The translations under genes and the position numbers were made by a program. This document shows positions 51,931 through 61,949 of a DNA stretch of 64,000 bases, piece by piece; positions within the stretch are counted from its first letter, which is position 1; every line of letters begins with the position of its first letter. Below the pieces are notes generated by a model. That model made no database searches. It was not told where the DNA came from and worked only from the letters and a program-made list of their open reading frames with translations. Source of the DNA: Azorinus chamasolen (taxonomy: Eukaryota; Mollusca; Bivalvia; Cardiida; Solecurtidae); assembly GCA_963576725.1 (NCBI GenBank), contig OY755241.1, positions 79,348,003 to 79,412,002 of the forward strand. The letters are read 5' to 3'.

Positions 51931-52091
51931 ATAGAGGTTATATAGCACTGAGACGGAAGAAAAGTTGCAAGACCCACATCTCATTTACATCAAGATAAAA
52001 TTTGGGCAAAGTTTGAATTACTGTATTTACTTTCCAGCTGCCTCTACCACATATGTGATCACTTTTGCAAACAGTTTGGGTCCAGTTGAAA

Positions 52092-52357
52092 TACAGCTGA
52101 ACTTCAATATCTCGAACTTCAAGGGACCATACAAATTACTTCGAGATAACACAATCCAAGTCATTGGATTTCTAATCTGGACAATTTCTCAAACTTAATG
52201 CAGGTCTAAAGTAATGCTGAAAGCTCCAGTATTTAAGCCGTCTCATGTATTCCAAGATGTGCATTACAAGTGATACATTTTAGAACAATTCTGTATTGTA
52301 AATTTTGGATGGACCCAAGTATTACTTCGAGTTATCCTGAGATATTGAAGTAACTTT
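52092..52357. mobile_element. MITE with ATATCTCGAA-type ends
   Basis: ACAGCTGAACTTCAATATCT ... CAAGGGACC at the left is mirrored by GGACCCAAGTATTACTTCGA ... GAGATATTGAAGT at the right. The middle resembles a C5 core (TAATGCTGAAAGCTCC). The style is that of mariner-type MITEs. Confidence 0.6.
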
Positions 52358-52497
52358 ACAAACCTTTGTACACGCATTATTTTTTTGACAAAAGGGAAAA
52401 AACTACAAAAATGCATACTGAAGCACACAACAAATGTTGCAGATGACAGTTCATGGCAGCAAAAGAGTTGATACAAATCTAGTTGTAGAAAACAACC

Positions 52498-52980
52498 TTT
52501 AACCCAATACCTATCTCATGAATATTCATGAAAACAATAACAACATCATGAGTTTTTTATAAGCTGAATTTGTTCAGCACTATATGAACACAGGATGTTT
52601 GGGCTTTGACAGAAACTGTAGAATCAGATCTGTAGAACAACTTAACCCTTACCTCCATAGGCTATTTTTAGATCCATCCACATTGAATAAGTCTACCGAA
52701 AAGGAGCATCAACTAGAGAAAAGGACCATTTTAGAATTTTGTAGTTTGAAACCATTGTGATAAATAGAGCATTTGCTCCTATAGGAGCAAATGCTCTATT
52801 TATCACAATGGTTTCATAAGTGCCTTTAACAGAGGCATAAAAAGGCATATTTATGGAGGAAAGGGTTAAGTGAACCAAGCAGACCCTGACAGTTGACTCC
52901 TGTGGGAGCTGTCTTATCTTGGTCTACTCTGTTTAAAAGGGCATCTCTATTAGCTAAAAGGTAAATAAAGGTTTAAAGCA
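52498..52980 (-). mobile_element. T4 MITE hosting a T2 MITE
   Basis: TTTAACCCAATACCTATCTC to ATCTGTAGAACAAC, T2, then GTGAACCAAGCAGACCC and hairpin remainder to AAAGGTTTAAA. Confidence 0.8.
52642..52869 (-). mobile_element. T2 MITE nested in T4
   Basis: TTAACCCTTACCTCCATAGG to GGAGGAAAGGGTTAA, perfect hairpin with GCTCCTATAGGAGC centre. Confidence 0.92.
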
Positions 52981-53013
52981 AAATGTTGCATTGTTAAAAC
53001 AAATAATTTTCTT

Positions 53014-53255
53014 TTAACCCTTTACTCCATAAATACGCCTTTCTACGCCTCTGTAAAAGTCACCTGTTGAAACCCTCATGATAAATAGACAATTTGCTCC
53101 TATAGGAAATTTATAACTCCTATAGGAGCAAATGCTCTATTTATCACAATGGTTTCAAACTACATGTACAAAATTCTAAAAGTTTCCTTTTTCCTAGTTA
53201 ATGCTCCTTTTCAGTTGATTTATTCAAAGTGGTTGGATCTAAAAATAGCCTATGA
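53014..53255 (+). mobile_element. T2 MITE with doubled centre
   Basis: TTAACCCTTTACTCC to AAAATAGCCTATGATAA. CTCCTATAGGA occurs twice at the hairpin tip. Confidence 0.82.
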
Positions 53256-53290
53256 TAACAAGCAAACTGTTGGCCTTTCGTAAAATGAAC

Positions 53291-53554
53291 TTAACCCTTC
53301 GCTTGCTGAATTTTAAAATACATTTCTCCTTCTTTACCCATGCCCTGTTGTATAATTACATATATCTTAACTGTGTACAAGTATTTCGCAGTGCGATCAC
53401 TGTGTTGGAGTGCACTGGTTGCACAACTGGTGCACTGGTTGTAAATAGTGCAGACCCTGATGAGTGCAGACCTCTTGCAGGAGCTGTCTCATCTGGGTCT
53501 TCACTATTTACAGGTAGGTATATTGATGTGAATAGCAAGCGATTCAAGGGTTAA
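53291..53554 (+). mobile_element. T3 MITE
   Basis: TTAACCCTTCGCTTGCTG to AAGCGATTCAAGGGTTAA. Two short internal duplications (GGTTGCACAACTGGTGCACT; GATGAGTGCAGACC) spoil one hairpin arm. Confidence 0.88.
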
Positions 53555-53579
53555 ACACTATGACTAACACATACCGCAA

Positions 53580-54124
53580 CAAGAGTGTTAAAAGGAACAC
53601 ATGTCACCTGCTGGGAGAAGTGTTAGAAAAAAAAGAAGTGTGGCGAACAGACAGATGGACAGACGATGGAAAAGTGATCCCTATGTGACACACTGCCTCT
53701 TGGCAGGTGACACAAAAACTAGTGTGTGATTTTCTTCAAAACTCCTTAAACCCTTTATCTCATAGAAATACCTTTGGCTCCTGTAGGAACCTTGTGGTAA
53801 GGATGAGCTGTTTGATTATGAAATAATATTGATTTGATTCTAGTTTCCATCATGGCAAAATATGAAACATTCATGATGTCATTATTTCTTACATGAATAT
53901 TCATGAGATAAAAGGTTTAACCTTTTTACCTAATGAATATGCATGTGAGATTTAATGAATATGAATATTAATTAGCTGAATTTTCATAAAGGCATTCTGA
54001 ACAAGGAATTTTTTTATCATGACAGAAACTGACCTATTTTCAATAAGAAACTAGAGCAGACACTGATCAGATGGCTCATACAGGAACAATGCATAAATAC
54101 GCATCTCTATCAGGTAAGGGGTTA
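53580..54124. repeat. Small HINE-like piece and two T4 remnants
   Basis: 53580-53735 has GTCACCTGCTGGGAGAAG mirrored by TCTTGGCAGGTGACAC. 53745-53920 T4 plus and 53917-54124 T4 minus share a TTAA. Confidence 0.55.
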
Positions 54125-54744
54125 AAGATTCTGAATCAGATGTGCATGGGATATAAATACAGACAATGCCCCCCCCCCTCCCCCCAAACACGCACACCAC
54201 TTTACCATATTTTGGCTTTATTTTATATTTTAACCTTTTACTCCATAGATGCCTTTTGTACCCTTGGCAAACAAAGTAGACCCAGATCAAACAGCTCCTG
54301 TAGGAGCTGTCTGTTTGGGGTCTGCTCCTGTAGGAGCTGTCTGATTGGGGTCTGCTCCTGTAGGAGCTGTCTGATTGGGGTCTGCTCCTGTAGGAGCTGC
54401 TCCAGTCTAAAACTAGAATTATCATGCATGCTTAACCAATATAAAACTACAATTATCGCTAAACATGATTAATACCGCTAAACAAACACTCGTCAGAGTA
54501 CATGTGTATGATAAATGGAAATAATCATGACGTCAAAACTCTGAGAAAAATCTTCCGACCAGAATGTTGTAATGATATTCAAATATCTTTCCAAAAGGTT
54601 TCATTAAAATCCATCCAGTTGTTGCTAAGAAACAGCCAGCAGAACAAACATCATGGTGATGCATCTTTATACAACTAAAATTTCCTTTATTGGAGAATAA
54701 TTCGGTTCACTATACTAGCCACATCTGAATGAATTCGCACATAT
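54125..54744. repeat. T4 MITE with 30-bp tandem hairpin halves, then unassigned
   Basis: 54162-54186 is a C-rich run. 54232-54400 starts CTTTTACTCCATAGATGCC and carries four copies of a 30-bp unit (CTCCTGTAGGAGCTGTCTG + ATTGGGGTCTG). 54401-54744 holds a HINE-like phrase (GGTTTCATTAAAATCCATCC) and nothing else. Confidence 0.7.
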
Positions 54745-54994
54745 TTAACCCTTTCCCTCATATAAACGTGTTTTCACTCATCTGCAAACAGAGCAGACCC
54801 AGGTCAGACGGCTCCTGTAGGAGCCGTCTGATCAGGGTCTGCTCTGTTTGCTTATGGAATTTGATATCTCTGTTTTTATACTTTCTAAAATGGCTACAAT
54901 GTTTCACCTTCCATAATTCATTATAACTCTTTTGTCCATGAATATTCAGTAAGTATTGAAATATGTAATAAACATAGAACATGGAAAGGGTTAA
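54745..54994 (+). mobile_element. T1 MITE, complete
   Basis: 250 bp, TTAACCCTTTCCCTCATATA to ATGGAAAGGGTTAA, with perfect hairpin centre GGCTCCTGTAGGAGCC. Confidence 0.92.
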
Positions 54995-55372
54995 CCTTTA
55001 ACCTGCTGAATCATTAACACTGGCTCCTCTCTCTCTGAATATTAATTAAACAAAGAAATGTATCAAAAATTAGCACTGAAGAAAATGATTTTTATGACAA
55101 ACAGTGCAGACCCTGATCAAAGGGACCCCTCTAATAAACTAGGTTCCCACACATTAAACCTTTCACCAAATAGATAATTAACCCATTCCCCGCATAGTCT
55201 ATTTTTAGATCCAACCTGTTTGATTAAATCTAACAAAAAGGAGCATTTACTAGAGAAAAGGAAATTTTGAAATCATTGTGATAACAGGAGCAAATGCTCT
55301 ATTTATCACAATGGTTTCACAAAGTGACTTTTACAGAAGTGTCAAAAGGCATCAATATGAGGGAATGGGTTT
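54991..55372. repeat. M6-like copy and a T2 MITE
   Basis: 54991-55170 TTAACCTTTAACCTGCTGAA with ACAAACAGTGCAGACCC. 55178-55372 T2 minus copy with a shortened hairpin. Confidence 0.7.
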
Positions 55373-55449
55373 TAAAAGACACAAAAATGTTAGACAAAAA
55401 TGCTTTTTGGCTATATTTAATTTTCAATAATTAAATATAAACATCCAAC

Positions 55450-55455
55450 TTTATT
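55450..55455 (-). terminator. Poly(A) signal of the LRRIQ3-like gene
   Basis: AATAAA on the minus strand, 71 bp downstream of the stop codon at 55526-55528, suggesting a short 3' UTR. Confidence 0.6.
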
Positions 55456-55525
55456 TCATTATAGTGTAAACTAAGGACTTTAACCTACAAGGTAAATTAT
55501 ATACTCTATAAATGCTAATTTCCGA

Positions 55526-56857
55526 CTAGTGGACCAATGCAGGATGTTTGCCAATTCGTCCATGTGTTATGAGGGTTTGAGTTTCCCAACGTGTAAAGCC
55601 ATGGGATATCATTGGTGGGGCAGAGCTAGCCGTGGGGACTGGAGTCATTACAGGCAGTGGGTAAAATGACTGAACCGTATCTTGTCTAGCTTTCTGCTGG
55701 GCAACCCGTGTTTTGGCTTCAAGCATTCGGTCATTAGCCTCCTGCAACATGCGTGTGTCTAATGTTGCACGTGCCATTGCTGACTCTGTCTGTCGCATTA
55801 ACTGTCGATGTTCCAGATATTTTCTAACTACTTCCTTTTGTTCCTTTTCTGTGGTACTCATGCCCTGTACCTGATCATTCCTAGACTGAACTGTGTCTTC
55901 ATACTTCGCTTGTCGATCATGTCGCATTAGTGCATTAGACACCGATGTGTGTTGGTTGCTGAACTCAGTAATAAATGTGTAATCCTGTTTGTATGACTTA
56001 GTCAAGTCAGTAGACTTATCCTTCAGCTCATGCCTACGATCCAAATAATTTAATCTCAACATTTCACGCTTTTCCAATTTTTCGAGAGTCTTTGCTCTTT
56101 CTAAATCTCTTTGCTTCAGAGCAGTTGTTCTTTTTTCATCATGGTACAGTTTTATTCTTTCCTTCGCTCTGTCTCTCTCCTCTCTCATTGTGAGTATATG
56201 TTCCATTTTTGATGCTGTTCTTTCAGCCTTTTCTCTGTCTTTGTATGCCTGGTGAACTGCAAACAAACAAGACATACCCATGGTACCGTGCACACGAGCA
56301 AATATCCTCTGATCATTATTCATAGTCTTTTTCTGTACTTTCGCTCGGGGTGTGGGTAGATCTTGAAGTTTACGATGATGCTCGACTTCAGCATCTCTGA
56401 CCACTCTGCCAGCTTCCTGTTTTGATAGAAGCATTTCTGTGGTTGGGTCTATAAGCATCATGTTTGGTCGCATTCCCCGCAGCCTGTACTCAGTCACTGG
56501 AGCTTCTTCCTCTTCTTCTTGCTGCCGCTCCTCCACTTCAGGTGTTGGAGTTGCGTTCACCACAGGCCCGAAGAACTGCTTCACAGTTTTCACTACACGC
56601 TTCTGCACTGGCTTTTCTCTCTTTTTCTTCACTTTCTTCTTGCCTGGATCTGACACGTCTGACAACTGTGCCGGCACGATTGTTTCTACTGCAATGTGTT
56701 CATCGTACACACTAGAGAAGGGGCCACTCTGCAACTTGGCAAGATTAATGAGCAGATTTTTTCGTTTCCTTGGAGAAGCATCACCGGCCTGGCCTTCGGA
56801 TGGACTCCCGGGTTGGTACGCCATGTCCATAGGCGTAGGGTATGGCTCCTGGTATCC
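55526..56857 (-). CDS. LRRIQ3-like gene: terminal exon (coiled-coil region)
   Basis: 1332 nt from acceptor TATATTAAAG|GGATAC to TAG; 443 residues in phase 0. In order: GYQEPYPTPMDMAYQPG; a basic patch (PGKKKVKKKREKPVQKR); an acidic run (EERQQEEEEEAP); a conserved-looking block MNNDQRIFARVHGTMGMSCL; charged coiled-coil helices (about visible residues 328-403 and 458-515); and a Pro/Ser-rich tail ending HPALVH. There is no signal peptide or membrane segment. An internal ATG (56830) could be mistaken for the start, but the frame and splice acceptor extend upstream to three more exons. The LRRIQ3 identity is from overall architecture (IQ motif then basic/coiled-coil C-terminus) and remembered similarity, so it is tentative. 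Confidence 0.8.
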   Translation of the reverse strand, partial: GYQEPYPTPMDMAYQPGSPSEGQAGDASPRKRKNLLINLAKLQSGPFSSVYDEHIAVETIVPAQLSDVSDPGKKKVKKKREKPVQKRVVKTVKQFFGPVVNATPTPEVEERQQEEEEEAPVTEYRLRGMRPNMMLIDPTTEMLLSKQEAGRVVRDAEVEHHRKLQDLPTPRAKVQKKTMNNDQRIFARVHGTMGMSCLFAVHQAYKDREKAERTASKMEHILTMREERDRAKERIKLYHDEKRTTALKQRDLERAKTLEKLEKREMLRLNYLDRRHELKDKSTDLTKSYKQDYTFITEFSNQHTSVSNALMRHDRQAKYEDTVQSRNDQVQGMSTTEKEQKEVVRKYLEHRQLMRQTESAMARATLDTRMLQEANDRMLEAKTRVAQQKARQDTVQSFYPLPVMTPVPTASSAPPMISHGFTRWETQTLITHGRIGKHPALVH

Positions 56858-57045
56858 CTTTAATATAATATCAACCCTTTGAATACTGAATTTTCAAAGT
56901 AGAAAAGTCCATCATTATTTCACAGTAGAATTCATTCAGAATTAAAGGATCAAATTTGCTACAGGATTTAAAAAATTGAGCATAAATTCCCTGAAATCTA
57001 ACTTGAAATTTGAATGATTGTCTGTCTAATTCTTTGCCTTCACTC

Positions 57046-57519
57046 TTAAACATTTTACTCCATTAATATTCTTTAACCCTTTCCTCCATAGGCTATTTTT
57101 AGATCCAATCTCCTTGAATAAATCTACCAAAAAGGAGAATTAACTAGAGAAAAGGAATATTTTAGAATTTTGTAGTTTGAAACCATTGTGATAAATAGAG
57201 CATTTGCTTCTATAGGAGCTAATGCTCTATTTATCACAATGGTTTCAAGTACATGTAGTGACTATTACAGAGGTGTAGAAAGGCATATTTATGGAGGAAA
57301 GGGTTAAGAAATAATGACTTTATGAATACCAATTAACTGAATTTTTAGAGTGGCTCATGAATACTGGAAATGTTGGTTACAATGAAGATTGCAGAATCAG
57401 ATCTATATACCTCCGTAAGCAAGCAGAGCAGACCCTGATCACGTGACTCCTACACGAGCCATCTAATCTAGGTCTAATCTGTTTGCAAAGGTGTTAAAAG
57501 GCAAAGGAGTACAGGTTAA
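57046..57519 (-). mobile_element. T4 MITE hosting a T2 MITE (57073-57307)
   Basis: CATTTTACTCCATTAATATTC, then T2 (TTAACCCTTTCCTCCATAGG to GGAGGAAAGGGTTAA), then GAAATAATGACTTTATGAAT and a T4 hairpin (AGCAAGCAGAGCAGACCC). It lies in the last intron of the LRRIQ3-like gene. Confidence 0.85.
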
Positions 57520-57578
57520 GAGCAAGTGGGCATACATGCTAAAGGTTACAAAAGATTTGATGAGAAAATGTTACAAAC

Positions 57579-57698
57579 CTCTATTTGTTCTCTTCGCTGG
57601 TAGTGAGAGACATCACTTGGAGCTGCTGATGATTCTCGGAGTGGCTTTGTGTATGACTCATACTCATTGCCCGCTTCTGAAGGAGGACCCACCATCTC
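57579..57698 (-). CDS. LRRIQ3-like gene: exon before last
   Basis: 120 nt between CTACTATAG and GAG|GTTTGT, phase 0 at both ends, so skipping it would keep the frame. It encodes 40 residues: EMVGPPSEAGNEYESYTKPL, then RESSAAPSDVSHYQRREQIE. This looks like a flexible linker with no recognised domain. An alternative acceptor 3 nt further in (GGAG|ATG) would drop only the Glu. Confidence 0.75.
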
Positions 57699-57759
57699 CT
57701 ATAGTAGACAGAAATCATTTCACACACAGGCAAACGTAGAACCTTTCTAAAGTGGCCAC

Positions 57760-58007
57760 TTAACCATTTCCTCCATAAATACACCTTCCTACACCTTTGC
57801 AAACAGAGTAGACCCAGATCAGACAGCTCCTGTAGGAGTCATCTGATCAGGGTCTGCTCTGTTTGCTAATGATAAAATGTAGATATGTTTCTAGTTTTTG
57901 TTAAAGCCAAATATTCCTGTGTCCATGTGCTATTATAAAAAATTAATCTTATTAATATTCATAATGTCATTATTTCTTACATGAATATTCATGGCCGAAA
58001 GGGTTAA
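57760..58007 (+). mobile_element. T4 MITE, complete
   Basis: TTAACCATTTCCTCCATAAA to GCCGAAAGGGTTAA, hairpin AGACAGCTCCTGTAGGAGTC. Confidence 0.88.
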
Positions 58008-58050
58008 TCAATAAACATTGATGTCATTAAAAGCAGGTGGCTGCTTCTAA

Positions 58051-58484
58051 AACCCTTTTACCTTATTCATATTCATAGTAAAAATATTCATGGCTATTTA
58101 TTATCTGAATTTTTATCATGGTAAATGAACACAGGGATTTTTGGCCATGACAGAAACTGCAGAAACGGATCTATAAAACTCCATTACCAAATAGGGCAGA
58201 CCTGATCAGACAGCTTCTATAGGAGTCCTCTGATCTGGGTCTACCCTGATTGCAAAAGCATCAAAAGACATCTCTATCACTTAACCCATTCCCATATAGG
58301 TTATTTTAGACCCAACCGAAGTATACTGAAAAGGAGCAATTACTAGCAAAAAGGAAACTTTTAGAATTGTGTAGTTTTGAAGTAGTTGTGATAAATAGAG
58401 CATTTGCTCTTCTGGATCATAATGGCTGCAAAAATGACTTTTACAGAGGCATCAAAAGGTGTCAACATGAGGGAGTGGGTTATA
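58051..58484 (-). mobile_element. T4 then T2 MITE
   Basis: 58051-58283 T4 (CCCTTTTACCTTATTCATAT; hairpin with AGACAGCTTCTATAGGAGTC). 58281-58484 T2 sharing its TTAA, hairpin largely lost. Confidence 0.75.
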
Positions 58485-59045
58485 GGGTTAATACTGATAC
58501 CATCTGAGATGAAAACAGCCAGACGAGATGCAGACTTACTCAGCCTCTCCTAGAGATCCAATCTGTCTGATTGATAAAATAAGCCAATTCTCATTTGACT
58601 GCTGCAGCATACAACACTGCTTAGCCCTTTGCTATAAGAAATAATCACTTTAAAACTGGTTAGCAGATTTTATTATAATTGCAAATAAACAAAAAACTGT
58701 TTGGCCCTGGCAGAAACTAGAATTGAATCTACATTATTCCGTAGGCAAATAGAGCAGGCTCTGATCAGACTGCTCCTACAGAAGCCATCTGATGTTGGTC
58801 TTCCCTATGTGCAAACGTTTTAAAATGCCTAGATATGCAGTAACAGGTTGTGAATTTTTCTCCATTTTCAATTCTTTGTCTAGCTCTTTGACCTCACATT
58901 CAAAGTGGAATTGCCTAATAATAGAATCCATTTAGTATGAAAGACTTAATGTGAGGAAGACAGTGCAGACCCTGATCAGGATCAGACACTCCTTTAGGTA
59001 TACACTGTTTGAAAATGCCACTAAAATTGTTTCCCACATTCAAAG
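58485..59045. repeat. Intron with T4 and M6 remnants
   Basis: 58618-58848 T4 minus copy (hairpin AGACTGCTCCTACAGAAGCC). 58880-59045 M6-like copy (AGACAGTGCAGACCCTGATC ... GTATACACTGTTTG). A possible tiny exon near 58524 was considered and rejected. Confidence 0.55.
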
Positions 59046-59975
59046 GGAAGCAGGTCACATCACAGACCATTACTGGGTTACCATGGCAACCAACACTTTG
59101 AAACACCTGCCATTAAGTTCACAGTACCCATATACTCCGACCAATTTTTCAGAAAAATCTAATATGTAAAATTGTGACCAATCAGGACACCACACCATTA
59201 CCGTGACAACCAAATCTTTAAAAATAACTTGATTGGGTTAGGGTACCCAAATAGCCCAAAATGCCAATTTTCAGCAAATTTGAACCAGATTTAAATTTCG
59301 ACCAATCAGAGTCCACCATTCAATTACCATGGCAACCAATTATTTCGAAAGACCTGTCAATCAATTAGGAGTGCCAAAATATCCCGACATACCAATTTTC
59401 AGCAAAAGTGAACAATATCTTAATTCGTCAAAAAATATCTAAATTTCAACCAATCAGAGCCACCATTCAGTTACCATGGCAAGCAATTCTTTCAAAAGAC
59501 CTACCAATAAATTTGGAGTGCCAAACTATATTGACATACTAATTTTCAGCAAAATCTAACAATATCTGAATTAGTCGAAAAAGATCTAAATTTCAACCAA
59601 TCAGTCACCATTCATGTACCATGGCAACCAATACTTTCCAAACACCTACCAAACAACTTGGAGTACTAAAATATCCCATGATACCAAGTTTCAGCAAAAC
59701 TGAATGATATTAATTTCGCCAATCAATATCTAAATTTCTGCCAATCAGAGCCCACCATTTGGTTGCTATGGCAATTTTAAAGCATCAAAAGTGAGATGCA
59801 CATATGCATGTAACCAGCAATATTCATGTGAAATTTCATTAGGATCGGACCATTACTTACAGAGAAATGAGTCGGACAAGTTCTCAAAGGAAGAAGAAGC
59901 AGAATTGGAAGAAATAATAATAATAAAAAGAAACGGAGCAAACACAATATGCACCCCCCTCCCCACTTTGTTTGG
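59046..59975 (-). mobile_element. HINE-J element with ~160-bp monomers
   Basis: Five diverged monomers (GTTACCATGGCAACCAAT, ACCAATTTTCAGCAAAA, TAAATTTC(A/G)ACCAATCAGA). The right side, read on the minus strand, opens TATGTTCCCCAAACAAAGTG and includes AGTAATGGTCCGATCCTAAT, a typical element head region. Confidence 0.7.
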
Positions 59976-59984
59976 GGAACATAA

Positions 59985-60307
59985 TAACTTAGTGAATATA
60001 AATTAGTTGAATTCTTATATTGCATTATGAACTAGGGAATTTTAGACAATGGCAGAGAAACTTTAGAATCATCTCTATTTTTCCATAGGTCTGATTCTGC
60101 AGGCTCTGCCATGGCCAGAACATGCCCGTGTTGATATACCACTAACATTTCAGCTACTACATTATTCATGATGACATTTTTTTTCTTACATGAATATTCA
60201 TTCAAGGGTTAGGGCAGGTAGTAGCTTAATACAGGATGAAAATAATGCAAAAAGTTCATCAAGGAGCTCATGAAGGAGCTTTCTGCATTATGTTTTTTCT
60301 GTATTAA
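59985..60307. repeat. Palindromic T4 pair and C5 core
   Basis: 59985-60210 two T4 arms face to face (GGCAGAGAAACTTTAGAATC ... TCTGATTCTGCAGGCTCTGCC). 60211-60307 C5 core (AATGCAAAAAGTTCATC ... GAAGGAGCTTTCTGCATTAT). Confidence 0.65.
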
Positions 60308-60541
60308 CCCTTTACTCAATAAATACACTTTTCTGTTCCTTTACAAACATAGTAGACCAAGATCAGACGGCTCATCTGATTAGGCTCTGCTCTGTTTGCT
60401 TATGATATAAAATATAGATATGATTCTACAGTTTTTGCCATGGCTCAACATTCCTGTGACCATGTGCTCTTACAACAATCAATCTAATTAATATTCATGA
60501 GGTCATTTTTGTTTTTCTTACATGAATATTCATGGAGTTAA
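60304..60541 (+). mobile_element. T4 MITE next to a splice donor
   Basis: TTAACCCTTTACTCAATAAA to ATTCATGGAGTTAA; ends 21 bp from the donor of the minus-strand exon at 60563. Confidence 0.85.
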
Positions 60542-60562
60542 TTTACAGAAACTTGCACAAAC

Positions 60563-60686
60563 CTGGTTTGCTGGTTCTGGGACTGGCGAGGAGCTTGGTG
60601 GTGGGGGCACAAGGTCCGAGGGAACCAGTGGAATGGCCGTCCCTTCTGCTGACTTCTCCTTGTCTAGTCTACTGCTTTTTCCAAAC
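60563..60686 (-). CDS. LRRIQ3-like gene: Pro/Ser-rich exon
   Basis: 124 nt between TTGTTTTAG and CAG|GTTTGT. One base completes the Lys codon split after the IQ exon, then 41 codons: FGKSSRLDKEKSAEGTAIPL, then VPSDLVPPPPSSSPVPEPAN and Q. This is a disordered Pro-rich linker after the IQ motif. It joins exon 57579-57698 in phase 0. Confidence 0.75.
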
Positions 60687-61245
60687 CTAAAACAATATAA
60701 TCAAATAAACATGTTTGGAAGGCAAAACAACAAAAAAACAGGAGCAATGCAGGTCTGTGCCACTGCTTTCCTGTTTACTCTCAGTTTCATCAACTGAATT
60801 TGTATAATGGTGGATGAACAAATGAATGACAGAAACTGTAGAACCAGGAGAAGACCAACACAGGCTATGCCTCTTGTCCAATCCTTTTCTTTGCTGAATA
60901 AACTATTGTTGAAATAAGCTATGTTCATTCATGTGTCACTTTGTAGCTAAACAAGGCTGCATAAACTTTACACTATGACAAGAGCAAATTAGAGCAAATT
61001 ATTTGGTCTGTCCAGTTGTGTGGGCTGGGTTTTAACTGTATGTGGCTGCAGCGTGTTTGCAGCCAGGCTTAGCAAGGCACAATAAGGCAACAGTGAGGCT
61101 AGAGTTCCTAAAGCAGCTGTCTGATCTGGGTCTACTCTGTTTGCAAAGGCGTGATAAGGTTTTTCTAGGAGGTAAAAAGGTTATTTTAGATACTATTTGT
61201 CGTAGCAATGTATTTCACTTGTTTTATACAAGATAAGAAAATTAG
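60687..61245. other. Intron with weak T4 traces
   Basis: GACAGAAACTGTAGAACCAG near 60826 and GTCTGATCTGGGTCTACTCT near 61120 are T4 pieces. The remainder, including the duplicated AGAGCAAATT at 60979-61000, is unassigned. Confidence 0.5.
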
Positions 61246-61732
61246 TTAACCCTTTACCTCATGAATATTCATGTTAGAAATAATGACTGTATGAATATTC
61301 ATTAGCCAAATTATAATGGCATTACAAACAAGAGAATATTTTACCATGACAGAAACTGTAGAATTATACCTATATTATTCATAAGTAAATAAAGTGGACC
61401 CTAAACAGGTGGCTCCGACAGGAGTCTTCTGATCTGGCTCTTCTCTATTTGCAAAAGTGTGAAAAGGTGTTTCTATGAGGTAAAGGATTAATTAACACTT
61501 TACTCCATAAATTCCCTTTTTCTATGCCATTGCAAACAGAGTAGACACAGATCAGACAGCTCCTGTAGGTACCGTCTCATCTGGGTCTGCTCAGCTTGCT
61601 TAGGGAATAATATGGATATGATTCTACAATTCAGCAATGACCAAAACTTCCTATATCATTATAAAAATTAATCTAATTAATATTCATGATTTCATGATTT
61701 CTTACATACATATTAATCGAGAAAAGGATTAA
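61246..61732. mobile_element. Two T4 MITEs head to head
   Basis: 61246-61491 minus copy (TTAACCCTTTACCTCATG ... GGTAAAGGATTAA) and 61492-61732 plus copy (TTAACACTTTACTCC ... GAGAAAAGGATTAA), adjacent with TTAATTAA between them. Confidence 0.85.
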
Positions 61733-61821
61733 TCAATACTCATTATGGACAGAGTCAACATCTTTGCCTAGATATTTGAATGACTACAGAATTCAAACTG
61801 AAGACTGGAAACTGTTCTTAC

Positions 61822-61949
61822 TTTTTGCGAGTGAGGTAGCCTCTTGTGTATCTCTGTACAATTAACACGGGTGAGTGGTGAGCCAGGATGTAGTTAATCT
61901 TACTCTCTATGTTCCGAACTAATTGCATCTCTTCCTGGTATGTAGAATG
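61822..61949 (-). CDS. LRRIQ3-like gene: IQ-motif exon (first visible)
   Basis: 128 nt between CTATATTTCAG and AAA|GTAAGA, phase 0 in, two bases out. It encodes HSTYQEEMQLVRNIESKINY, then ILAHHSPVLIVQRYTRGYLT and RK(K). SPVLIVQRYTRGYLTRKK fits the calmodulin-binding IQ pattern ((I/V)Q...RG..xRK). An IQ motif after a helical KINYILAHHSP stretch is what suggests LRRIQ3. The leucine-rich repeats would be encoded beyond 64000; no earlier exon was found between 61950 and the window end. Confidence 0.8.

Noticed and set aside
56439..56882. Plus-strand frame of 147 codons
   Set aside because: Antisense shadow of the LRRIQ3-like terminal exon, whose minus-strand frame is longer and has matching splice phases.
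58524..58550. Possible microexon of the LRRIQ3-like gene (AGGCTGA|GTAAGT donor)
   Set aside because: The donor looks strong, but no acceptor gives a frame compatible with the neighbouring exons, which already join in phase 0 without it.
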